From contig JAJQCB010000204.1 in assembly GCA_021203005.1 (NCBI GenBank), positions 1 to 35,861 on the forward strand: a stretch of DNA of 35,861 nucleotides. The letters are read 5' to 3'. Both the position numbers and the translations under genes were made by a program. The notes under the pieces were generated by a model. The model saw nothing but the letters and a program-made list of their open reading frames with translations, searched no databases and was not told where the DNA came from. Each line of letters starts with the position of its first letter. Position 1 is the first letter of the stretch. Shown here piece after piece: positions 8,683 to 17,159 of the stretch. This DNA is from Clostridiales bacterium (GTDB lineage Bacteria; Bacillota; Clostridia; Lachnospirales; Lachnospiraceae).

Positions 8683-9984
8683 ATGGCTAGAAACAAAAAG
8701 TACCTGGCAAATGCGATCCTTTTGTGTGTACTGGGCGTTGTTCTGATGTTCCTGTATTCCGGATTGCAGAGCGACCACATCAACATCATCACGGCTTTCA
8801 GTTCCTGGAGTTCCAATGCGATCCAGTATCCGCTGACGGTCGGAAACTTTATCTGTATTCCGCTGACATTCGTCTACGGATCCCTGTTCATGAAATACGG
8901 CGTGAAAAAGCCGTTGATTGTAGTGATGATCATCACGGCAATTGGAGTGCTCGGCATTGTGGCTTCCAATGGACTGGCAATCAATGACGGCGCCGGCAAT
9001 TATGCATTGTTCTTTATTTCGGAAGTGATTGTCCGTTGCGGATGCATGATCAACCAGTTGGCAGGTTTTATGCTGGTTGCAAACTGGTTTATCCGTTACA
9101 GAGGACAGGCGATGGGTATCGTCACGATCGGCAGCCCGCTGTTCTCCATCATCGGAACTTCCGTTATGACCAACTTCATCACCACTCATCTGGGAAATGA
9201 TTACAGACCGTTTTATGTGGGAATTGCGGTTATCATCGTTGTTGTATGTATTGTAGTGGCGGTTGGCGTGAAGGATACGCCGGAGGATGCCGGCCTGTAT
9301 CCCGACGGCGCGGATCATCCCCCCGTTTCAGAGTCAGGTGAAAATGACGAGGTTCAGCTGACGGTCAAAGAAGTCCTGAAAATGAAGAAATCCTGGATGC
9401 TGATCACAAGCTTCGGCGCATTCCAGTTCATTATCAGTGCCTGCATGGGCTCCATGGCTGTCTATTTCATGTGGCTTTCCGGCACGATGGATGCTTCCGT
9501 ATACTGGGTTCCGGCTACGAAGTTCCTGGCTATGGGCGCGGCGCTGGGTATCCCGATGTCTTATGTGTTTGGATTCCTGGATGACAAGTTCGGTTCCGTG
9601 GTTGCATCCATTGTTCTTGGTCTTTGTGAATTCATGCCGGTGCTGGCCCTGATGTTCCAGACCGGTGACAACAGAGCTCTGCTGCTTCTCTGGGGCTTCG
9701 GCGTTGCCTGCATGACCGGCGGCGTGCCGACACTGCATCCGTGCATCACATCCTTTGCCTTTGGCCGAAGGGAGTACCAGTCCGCGAACCGTATCATCAT
9801 GACGATTCAGCTGATCCCGTATTCCTTCGCATCTCTGATGATGTCCACTTTGATTACGATGGGCAAGGCGAAGACAGCCTATGGTATTCTGGTTGTTATT
9901 ATCATTGTCGGAATCGTTGCACTTTTCCCGATGCTGAAGATGAAGGATGCCAATGCGGCAGACCGTATGTACGGCGAAAAATAG
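8683..9984 (+). CDS. MFS transporter, OFA-like
   Basis: About 12 TM segments, FVYGSLFMKYGVKKPLIV motif, ANWFIRYRGQAMGIVTIGSP typical of OFA/monocarboxylate-type MFS; SD gggaggagtc. Confidence 0.82.
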   Translation: MARNKKYLANAILLCVLGVVLMFLYSGLQSDHINIITAFSSWSSNAIQYPLTVGNFICIPLTFVYGSLFMKYGVKKPLIVVMIITAIGVLGIVASNGLAINDGAGNYALFFISEVIVRCGCMINQLAGFMLVANWFIRYRGQAMGIVTIGSPLFSIIGTSVMTNFITTHLGNDYRPFYVGIAVIIVVVCIVVAVGVKDTPEDAGLYPDGADHPPVSESGENDEVQLTVKEVLKMKKSWMLITSFGAFQFIISACMGSMAVYFMWLSGTMDASVYWVPATKFLAMGAALGIPMSYVFGFLDDKFGSVVASIVLGLCEFMPVLALMFQTGDNRALLLLWGFGVACMTGGVPTLHPCITSFAFGRREYQSANRIIMTIQLIPYSFASLMMSTLITMGKAKTAYGILVVIIIVGIVALFPMLKMKDANAADRMYGEK

Positions 9985-10027
9985 GATGCTTGTAACTGTG
10001 TAGCTACTGAACAGTTACAGGATGCTT
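9983..10027. repeat. 27-bp palindromic stem-loop flanked by 9-bp direct repeats
   Basis: AGGATGCTT (9983-9991) ... TGTAACTGT-GTAGCTACTGA-ACAGTTACA (stem 9991-9999/10011-10019) ... AGGATGCTT (10019-10027). Confidence 0.75.
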
Positions 10028-10081
10028 TATTATTGATATCGGCAGCTACATACCAAAAACCTTATACACCTATACAGGAAG

Positions 10082-10111
10082 TGGCTTCTGCCGTGAGGCG
10101 GGAGCCATTTT
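10082..10111 (+). terminator. Intrinsic terminator or attenuator hairpin with short T run
   Basis: TGGCTTCTGCC-GTGA-GGCGGGAGCCA (11 bp with G.U pairs) followed by TTTT; a second inverted repeat TTTTCATAT/ATATGAAAA follows (10108-10131). Confidence 0.5.
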
Positions 10112-10207
10112 CATATAATCATATATGAAAACAGGAAAATAATGTTGAAATATACGGGGCAGATGATGTATGATAATAAAGAAAGTACTAAGAAAGAAGG
10201 AAAGAAT

Positions 10208-11119
10208 ATGGATACATATGTGAATACGGAGGCAAAAGCTGTCTCAAAAGAAGAGGAAACCCGCGTGAAAGCCCTTGGTTTTCTGAAAGACAAACGCACG
10301 CCGGATAAGTTCAACTGCCGCGTCATCACGCGGAACGGAAAGGTGACAGCGGCGGAGGCAAAGACCATCGCGGAGGCGGCGGAGCGCTTTGGCAGCGGTG
10401 AGGTGACGATGACAGCACGTCTAACCATGGAGATTCAGGGAGTTCCCTTTGATCAGATTGAGGAGCTTCGGGCGTTCCTGGCTGAAGCCGGACTGGAGAC
10501 CGGCGGCACCGGTGCGAAAGTCCGCCCGGTGGTGTCCTGCAAGGGAACAACCTGCCAGTATGGCCTGATCGACACTTTTGCTCTGTCGAAGGAAATTCAT
10601 GAGCGGTTTTATCACGGATACGGGCAGATGAAGCTGCCGCATAAGTTTAAGATTGCGGTAGGCGGATGTCCGAACAATTGTCTGAAACCGGATCTGAACG
10701 ACGTCGGGATTATCGGGCAGAGAGTTCCACAGGTGGATCTGGAGAAATGCAGGGGATGTAAAATCTGTCAGATTGAGAAAAACTGCCCAATCGGTGCGGC
10801 GAAGCTGCAGGGGGATAAGATAGTAATCAACGAGACAGCCTGCAATCACTGCGGCCGTTGTGTCGGCAAATGTCCGTTTGGAGCGGTAGAGAATTACGTC
10901 AACGGCTATCGCATCTGCATCGGCGGTCGCTGGGGCAAAAAAGTGGCGCAGGGGCACTATCTGAATAAGATCTTTACAGATAAAGAGGAAGTGCTGGATA
11001 CCGTGGAGCGCGCGCTGCTGCTTTTTAAAGAACAGGGGATTGCCGGAGAGCGGTTTGCGGACACGATCGCGCGGCTTGGATTTGAGAACGTGGAAGCACA
11101 GCTGATAGGAGAGCGATAA
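10208..11119 (+). CDS. Nitrite/sulfite reductase-type siroheme/[4Fe-4S] protein with two additional ferredoxin clusters (AsrC/small sulfite reductase-like)
   Basis: CKGTTCQYG ... VGGCPNNCLKPD siroheme-Fe4S motif; CRGCKICQIEKNCPIG and CNHCGRCVGKCPFG ferredoxin motifs. SD aagaaggaaag before ATG 10208. Confidence 0.85.
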   Translation: MDTYVNTEAKAVSKEEETRVKALGFLKDKRTPDKFNCRVITRNGKVTAAEAKTIAEAAERFGSGEVTMTARLTMEIQGVPFDQIEELRAFLAEAGLETGGTGAKVRPVVSCKGTTCQYGLIDTFALSKEIHERFYHGYGQMKLPHKFKIAVGGCPNNCLKPDLNDVGIIGQRVPQVDLEKCRGCKICQIEKNCPIGAAKLQGDKIVINETACNHCGRCVGKCPFGAVENYVNGYRICIGGRWGKKVAQGHYLNKIFTDKEEVLDTVERALLLFKEQGIAGERFADTIARLGFENVEAQLIGER

Positions 11120-11122
11120 GAA

Positions 11123-12316
11123 TCACTTCCTGTACTTCCTGCGGAAATCGGCAGGGCTGATTTCATAGGTCTGTTTAAACGCATCCGTGAAAGTCCGGGT
11201 GTTGTTGTAGCCAACCATTTCACTGATCTCATAGATCATGAAATCGGTTTCCAACAGCAGCTCCTGGGCTTTTTGCATGCGTAATTCCGTCAGATAGGCC
11301 TTATAATTTTTTCCGGTTTCCCGCTTGAACATGTGGCTGAAATAATTGGTGCTGACGCAGGCGATGTCTGAGAGCTCTTTGATGGAGAGGTTCTCCATGT
11401 AATTTTCCTGCATATACAGCTTGACTTTTTCTACAATGGCTTTGCCGGTAAGCCGGTCTGTATGGTAAACCTCCGGAAGCAATTCTGCAAAATGTTCCCG
11501 GATGCACCGTTTGAGGCCTTCAAAGGTCATCTCATGGAATACTTTCTCCTGTAGTTCGTCCTGCATGCGAAAAAAATCGCCGTCCAGCAGATGGTAGCGG
11601 TAGAGTCGGGAGACCAGGACACCGGTGTAGTCCATAGTGCGCATGGCGACAGCGCGCCAGTTTCCGTAGTGGATGGCGCCAATCATCTCCACACCGCTGA
11701 CAATTTTATCCAGAACATGCTCGTCTTTTGAGAGAATGGCGCGGAAGATTTCTTCCAGCAGGTCATAATAACTCTCCGGTGCGACGGTAAAATCCCGGTG
11801 GATATTCTGAAATTCGATGATCTGATTCTGCTCAAAGTAGTAGAGCTCAAAGGCGTACTGTGAGGAAGTGTAAGTGTTTTTCAGCTGACTGGTATCCTCC
11901 GTTAGCAGACCTACACCGATGCAAAGGGGAAGACCGAATAATTCTTCTGCTGTTTTCAGAATCGGGCGAAGATAGCAGTCAACAAAATCATGCTCCTTTT
12001 CCAGAGGAAAGACACCCAGAAAACGCGAGTTGTCGATGCCCCGGAAAATCTCGAAACCAATCTGTTGTTCCTGAAATAAACCGGCGATTTCCTGATGGAT
12101 GGATGCACATAAGAATACATACTGCTGGTAGGAGGACCATTTGATCTCCTCCGCCAGATCCGCACGTATGCCGATGTAAATTCCGGCGAAAAAGCAACCG
12201 TTACAGTCCGGATATTGTGCTTCTAACATTTGCTGAAGATCTTCATTTTCAAATTGCGGTCCCGTGCCGGTGTTGCGGAACGGGTTGCCGATGTCATAGC
12301 TTTTGTTTCTTTCCAT
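11123..12316 (-). CDS. AraC-family transcriptional regulator
   Basis: C-terminal AraC double HTH (LSIKELSDIACVSTNYFSHMFKRETGKNYKAYLTELRMQKAQELLLETDFMIYEISEMVGYNNTRTFTDAFKQTYEISPADFRRKYRK). Start ATG at 12316 (MERNKSYDIG). Confidence 0.93.
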   Translation of the reverse strand: MERNKSYDIGNPFRNTGTGPQFENEDLQQMLEAQYPDCNGCFFAGIYIGIRADLAEEIKWSSYQQYVFLCASIHQEIAGLFQEQQIGFEIFRGIDNSRFLGVFPLEKEHDFVDCYLRPILKTAEELFGLPLCIGVGLLTEDTSQLKNTYTSSQYAFELYYFEQNQIIEFQNIHRDFTVAPESYYDLLEEIFRAILSKDEHVLDKIVSGVEMIGAIHYGNWRAVAMRTMDYTGVLVSRLYRYHLLDGDFFRMQDELQEKVFHEMTFEGLKRCIREHFAELLPEVYHTDRLTGKAIVEKVKLYMQENYMENLSIKELSDIACVSTNYFSHMFKRETGKNYKAYLTELRMQKAQELLLETDFMIYEISEMVGYNNTRTFTDAFKQTYEISPADFRRKYRK

Positions 12317-12358
12317 AGTCTTACATAACCCAACACAATTTTTTCTGATTATAACAAA

Positions 12359-12403
12359 GAAAGGCGGAAAAGTCATCCTCCGGGGAATTCTTTTCCGCCT
12401 TTC
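12359..12403 (-). terminator. Intrinsic terminator after the beta-solenoid gene
   Basis: Perfect 14-bp arms GAAAGGCGGAAAAG / CTTTTCCGCCTTTC separated by 17 nt; on the minus strand followed by TTTGTTAT. Confidence 0.75.
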
Positions 12404-12439
12404 CTGGATTAGAATTTTTCTAGGTTATTGCCGTGGTTT

Positions 12440-14683
12440 TTAGCAGCCTTTTACGATTGCGGTCACGGACATAGCCTTTACGCCGTCAGCCGGTGCGATC
12501 ACGTTCTCATAGATAGCCAGCTCGCCGCCTGCTGTGTTCTCGGAGATCTCGCCGCCCTCGGAGGAGGTGGATACGATGCTGCAGCCCTCCGCAGGGATGA
12601 TGCTGTAGTACAGCTTGCCGTCGATGTAGTTCTGACGCTTTACTTCAAATGCTTTGGAATTCAGTGTGCCGTCTTCCATCTGGCCGTAGAAGGTGTAAGC
12701 TACGTTGCCGTAAGTCTGACCTGCGTCGCAGATGCCGTTATCGATTACTTCGATCGCGGTGGAGTCTACCACGATGGTGACATTGCCTTCGGTGTAGGAG
12801 CCATCCTCATATGCTTTTCCGCCGACAGTAAGGCTCTTGACGGTGATAGTAACGGCCGAATCAGCAGCGATGTCGCTCATGGCATCGATGGTCAGATTCT
12901 GGAGATAACCGTCGCCGGTCGCGTTCCATTTTGCGTCCTTTAAGGTGACGTTGATCGGGTTGTTCAGCATCGGCGCTGCGGTGTGGCAGTAACGTCCGAT
13001 GATCAGGCAGTCGCCGTCCTGTCCGCCCTGCTCGGCGTTGTATCTGACATGGTCATATTCTTTGGAACCGAGGAATGCGTTCAGCACGGTGCCGTTCGGG
13101 ACAAGCTTGCCTTCCAGATCCACGTGGACTGCGGTGGAGGAGGAGATGGCGCCGGTCAGGACTGCATTCTCCACAGCCACATTCAGCTCCTGGCGGTAGT
13201 TGTAGATGCAGTTGTAAATGTCGCCTGCATACTCGCCGTTTTTCAAGGTTGCGTAGCACTCGGTCACGGAGCTTAAGGTAGCTTCCACTTCGTCTGCGTG
13301 GTCGTTGATGGTGTAAGTGGTGATGCCCGGGTTGCCTGCGTCGTCAGACTCTACCAGCTCTACCAGAATACCGTCTTTGGAACGGGTGGAGGTGCCGGAG
13401 AAGTTGATCTCGCAGTTGTCCACGATGATGTTGGAGAAACCGGTGTTAGCCGCGCCGGATTTGATCTGGAGCAGAGCGTCCACGGTGTCTACCTTTGTGT
13501 TGGTCAGCTCGTAGGTGCCGCCTGCCGACTGCTGGGTCATGAAAGCGTTGTGCTCCGCATACAGGTAGGAATCGATGTACTCGGAACCGCTGCGGCCGGA
13601 GCCCATGATCTGGATGTAATCGGGAGAGTAGAACTCTACATTTTTATATCTGTTATGTACGCCGGAATCCGCGTAGGTAACATAGCCGGAGCCGCCCACG
13701 GTAAAGCCGTATTTCACGCCGTTAATCTCTTTTACAGCAGTGTACTCTTTGCCTTCCTGTGCAACTTCCAGTGTGCCGATGCCGGAGAGAACGCCGTCGC
13801 AGTCCAGGCAGTAGGTGCCGCAGATGTCATAAGCGGTGCCGGAATCGCAGGAAATCGCGCCCCAGCCGGTGGAAACAATGATGCTGTCCCTGAAAATGCC
13901 CTGGCCGTCTGCCATAACATTCAGTGTACGGACGGTGCCTTCCATGCCGAGTGCGAAAGGAACACGCTTCATCATAGCCGGAACCAGACCGTGGAACTCA
14001 TCATAGGTATCCGGAGTTTCCTGAGAATAAAGAACGGAATCCTTTACGGTTACCACGGCGGTATTGTCCACATAAAGTCCGCAGCGGCAGCAGCCTTCGG
14101 TCTCAATATAGGAATCATTGATGTCCACAACGGCCTTGTTGTCAGCCATCACGAGAGCAGCCCAGCCGGAGAGGTCGTCGCTGCCGTCGCCTTTTGCATA
14201 CAATTTCGCATTATCAATCTCGTATTTCGTGCCCTCATCCAGGATGATACCGTTGAAATGAGGTGCATTGGAGGTCAGTGTGACGCCGTCCGCTTTCGCC
14301 GCGTCAAAAGAGCCGCCGTGAATCAGCTGCGGGATGGAGCAGTCATCTACGATTTTGCCGTCTTTTACCAGCAGAGCCTGACGGAAGTAGTAGCTTACCT
14401 TCTCTTCTTCTTTTGCGCCGGACCACGGAGCCGCGCTCGGGCCGCCGGCCTTGTAAATGCTGATCGCTACGATCTCAAACCCCTCTTTTACTTCGTAGGA
14501 TGCGCCCGGAACCAGATTTTCCTGTACGCCGTCCACGACCAGGACCAGTGTCTGGCCTTCGCCGGCCGTGATGGTCTGCTCTTCGCCGTCTGTCTTGTAG
14601 GTTGCACCGATGACCATGGATGCGATCGCTGTGGAGGTGTAATTGTTCGCCACTTCGGTGCGGATGATTTCTAATGTTTTCAT
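12440..14683 (-). CDS. Large predicted right-handed beta-helix/solenoid protein of unknown function
   Basis: 747-aa ORF, Gly/Asn/Asp/Val/Thr-rich short beta-strand repeats (VVDINDSYIETEGCCRCGLYVDNTAVVTVKDSVLYSQE; YELTNTKVDTVDALLQIKSGAANTGFSNIIVDNCEINFSG). No recognisable signal peptide or anchor. SD aaaggggaaa upstream of the start. Confidence 0.75.
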   Translation of the reverse strand: MKTLEIIRTEVANNYTSTAIASMVIGATYKTDGEEQTITAGEGQTLVLVVDGVQENLVPGASYEVKEGFEIVAISIYKAGGPSAAPWSGAKEEEKVSYYFRQALLVKDGKIVDDCSIPQLIHGGSFDAAKADGVTLTSNAPHFNGIILDEGTKYEIDNAKLYAKGDGSDDLSGWAALVMADNKAVVDINDSYIETEGCCRCGLYVDNTAVVTVKDSVLYSQETPDTYDEFHGLVPAMMKRVPFALGMEGTVRTLNVMADGQGIFRDSIIVSTGWGAISCDSGTAYDICGTYCLDCDGVLSGIGTLEVAQEGKEYTAVKEINGVKYGFTVGGSGYVTYADSGVHNRYKNVEFYSPDYIQIMGSGRSGSEYIDSYLYAEHNAFMTQQSAGGTYELTNTKVDTVDALLQIKSGAANTGFSNIIVDNCEINFSGTSTRSKDGILVELVESDDAGNPGITTYTINDHADEVEATLSSVTECYATLKNGEYAGDIYNCIYNYRQELNVAVENAVLTGAISSSTAVHVDLEGKLVPNGTVLNAFLGSKEYDHVRYNAEQGGQDGDCLIIGRYCHTAAPMLNNPINVTLKDAKWNATGDGYLQNLTIDAMSDIAADSAVTITVKSLTVGGKAYEDGSYTEGNVTIVVDSTAIEVIDNGICDAGQTYGNVAYTFYGQMEDGTLNSKAFEVKRQNYIDGKLYYSIIPAEGCSIVSTSSEGGEISENTAGGELAIYENVIAPADGVKAMSVTAIVKGC

Positions 14684-14713
14684 TGTGTGATTTCCCCTTT
14701 CTCTTTGCTATAT

Positions 14714-14743
14714 GTTTTTCCGACGGGCAGAGACTCGGAAAAC
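14714..14743 (-). other. Stem-loop in the 5' leader of the beta-solenoid gene
   Basis: Minus strand GTTTTCCGA-GTCTCTGCCCG-TCGGAAAAAC (9-bp stem, one bulged A), between a TATAAT-like -10 (around 14769-14774, minus) and the start codon. Confidence 0.5.
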
Positions 14744-14950
14744 TATGGTCTTTCGAGTTCGCTTATGTACATTATAGCGCAAAAAAAATAGAGAAAAAAT
14801 GCGATTTTTTGTGAATGAACGGACGTTTTCTTATAAATCCCTATAGCTCGCAGGGATTTGACAAACAGTGCGGGTAAATTTATAATCTTATTGAGAAGTG
14901 CGTCTGATGACGTAAATTACATAAATCAGAAAATACGGGAACGAGGGAAA

Positions 14951-16928
14951 ATGGAAGACAAAGACATTCATGAAGATGAGATCAACCTGAGAGAAGCACT
15001 GGAGGAGTGGGAAGAGGCAGAGAAATCCCCGGATGACGTGCCGGGGGATAACGAGGAAGTTCCGGAGAACCTCTCTGTGGAAAATGATGAGGTTTCTGAC
15101 CATACGTCCGGAGAAGCTGGTGATATTTCGAAAGACGTGCCCGGGGAACAGGAGGATAGCTCAAATGATGTGCCGGGAAGCGCACAGGAGCCTGCATCCG
15201 GCGAAAAAAAGAAGCATAAAAAGCTGCGTGTTGTCCTGCCGGTTGTCCTGGCAGCTGTCGCGGCTGTTTATCTTGGAACCAGCGTTTTTTATAGGAATCA
15301 CTATCTCCCCAATACTGTTATCAACGGGATTGACTGTTCGTCGAAAACGACAGGAGAGCTGGAGGAACTGATCATTGCTGAGGTGAACAGTTATGAGCTT
15401 AAACTTACAGAACGCGGCGGCGATTCGGAAATAATCTTTGGGACGGATATCGGTTTGCAGGTGGTTTTTGACGGAACTCTGGATGCGATTCTGGAGGAAC
15501 AGCAGTCCTTTGCATGGCCGGCGGCGCTGTTTCATGACAGCAATTACAATCCGGGAAGTACGGCGTCATATGACGACGAGCTGCTGAAAGGTGCGCTGGC
15601 GTCCCTGAACTGTATGGATACGGATCAGATGACAGTCACAGCGGATGCGCAGATTGTATTTTCTGAGGAGGGCGTATATGAGATACAGCCTGAGGTCTAT
15701 GGTACATATATGGAACTGGATACGCTGGCTGCGGCAGTGGACGCTGCCCTCTGCTCTCTGGCGGAAACGGTGGATCTGGAAGAGTCAGAGTGCTATGAAA
15801 ATCCTGTCTACACGGAGAACTCGGAGGAATTAACGACCGCCTGCGACGAGATGAATTCGTTGCTTTCGGTCAACATTACTTATGATATGCTGGATATCGG
15901 AACCATTGAGATCAGCAAGGAGGAGATGAGCGGCTGGATTACCCTTGGCGAAGACTTTTCGGTTTCTGTAAATGAGGAAGCTGTTGCCGCTTTTGTTGCA
16001 GACTTTGCCGGCCGGTATGACACGCAATACACGGATCACACGTTACAGACAACCTGGGGATCTGCAGTTACGATCTCGAACGGAAGTTATGGCTGGAAGC
16101 TGGATCAGGAGGCGGAGACGGCCGCGCTTCTGGAAGAACTTGCCGCGGGGGATGATGTGGTCAGGGAGCCGAATTATTCCCACACGGCTGCCAGCCATGG
16201 TGAAAATGATTACGGAGACACTTATGTGGAAATTAATCTGACCGCGCAGCATCTGTATTTTTATAAGGATGGCGTCCTGATTGCGGAGTCGGATTTTGTC
16301 TCCGGCAATGTAGCAAAGGGGATGTCGACGCCTGCCGGGATTTATCCGGTCACTTATACCCAGAGAAATGCGACGCTGCGGGGGGGATGGCTATGCGACG
16401 CCGGTATCCTACTGGATGCCGTTTAACGGCGGCGTAGGGATGCATGACGCCACCTGGCGGAGCCGGTTCGGCGGGACGATTTACAAGACCAACGGTTCTC
16501 ACGGATGCATCAATCTCCCTCTGAGTGCGGCAAAAAAGATTTACGAGAATATCAGTACGGGCGACCCGGTGCTGGTCTACACGCTTCCCGGGACGGAGAG
16601 CAGCAGTAAGTCGACGGGGTCATCTTCCGGATCCGGCTCTGATACGAAAAAAACCGACTCGGATTCGTCGGCGGATACAGAGACAGGTACGGATGACGAT
16701 ACGGGTTCGGGGTCGGATTCCGGTACACAGTCGGATACGCAGGAGGAGAGCGGGACGGATTCCTCGGCGGACACCGATTCATCTGAAAGCACGGAAACAG
16801 ATGGCAGTACTTCCTCCGGGGAAGATACTTCCGGGCAGGAATCCGATGCGTCCTCAGGCACGGACACGGATACTTCTTCTGAAGCAGAATCTGATACTTC
16901 TTCCGGAGATGAGGAGGATGCCTCCTGA
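14951..16928 (+). pseudogene. L,D-transpeptidase (YkuD) with N-terminal TM and YoaR-like region, interrupted by a homopolymer frameshift
   Basis: Frame 2 ORF from ATG 14951 encodes an acidic N-terminus, TM (LRVVLPVVLAAVAAVYLG) and YkuD start (TYVEINLTAQHLYFYKDGVLIAESDFVSGNVAKGMSTPAGIYPVTYTQRNATLRG). Frame 0 continues DGYATPVSYWMPFNGGVGMHDATWRSRFGG...SHGCINLPLSAAKKIYENI. One extra G in the G7 run at 16380-16386 explains the break. Confidence 0.88.
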
Positions 16929-16992
16929 TACCGGGAAATTACTTTTCACGGGGCGGGGAAACTGAATAAATAAGAATCTATAGAGATGTGAC

Positions 16993-17031
16993 CGGAAAAG
17001 TAAGTTAGAAAGTAATGTCGGAAAAGTAAGT
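16993..17031. repeat. Two direct repeats CGGAAAAGTAAGT, 26 bp apart
   Basis: CGGAAAAGTAAGT at 16993-17005 and 17019-17031; partial inverted copy TTACTTTTCaCGG near 16939-16951. Confidence 0.8.
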
Positions 17032-17041
17032 GAAGTTTAGG

Positions 17042-17070
17042 TTGAATCCTCAGATTCAGGATGCTATACT
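17042..17070 (+). promoter_or_regulatory. Sigma-A-type promoter for pyrE
   Basis: TTGAAT (17042-17047) - 17 bp - TATACT (17065-17070). Confidence 0.55.
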
Positions 17071-17159
17071 TGTCGTGTGTGCTCGTAAGAGTGCCTGCGT
17101 GTGACAGTAAACAGCGGCAGCGGCTGTATGGAGTAAAAACAGATATAAGGAGATCAGTT

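Noticed and set aside
13298-14674. 458-aa ORF on the + strand, antisense to the beta-solenoid gene
   Set aside because: Fully antisense to a better-supported CDS with good SD; composition (Val/Ala/Gly/Cys-rich mirror translation) and lack of recognisable motifs fit a shadow ORF.
16552-16867. Minus-strand Ser/Pro/Val-rich ORFs opposite the acidic tail
   Set aside because: Artefact of the low-complexity Ser/Asp codon repeats on the other strand.
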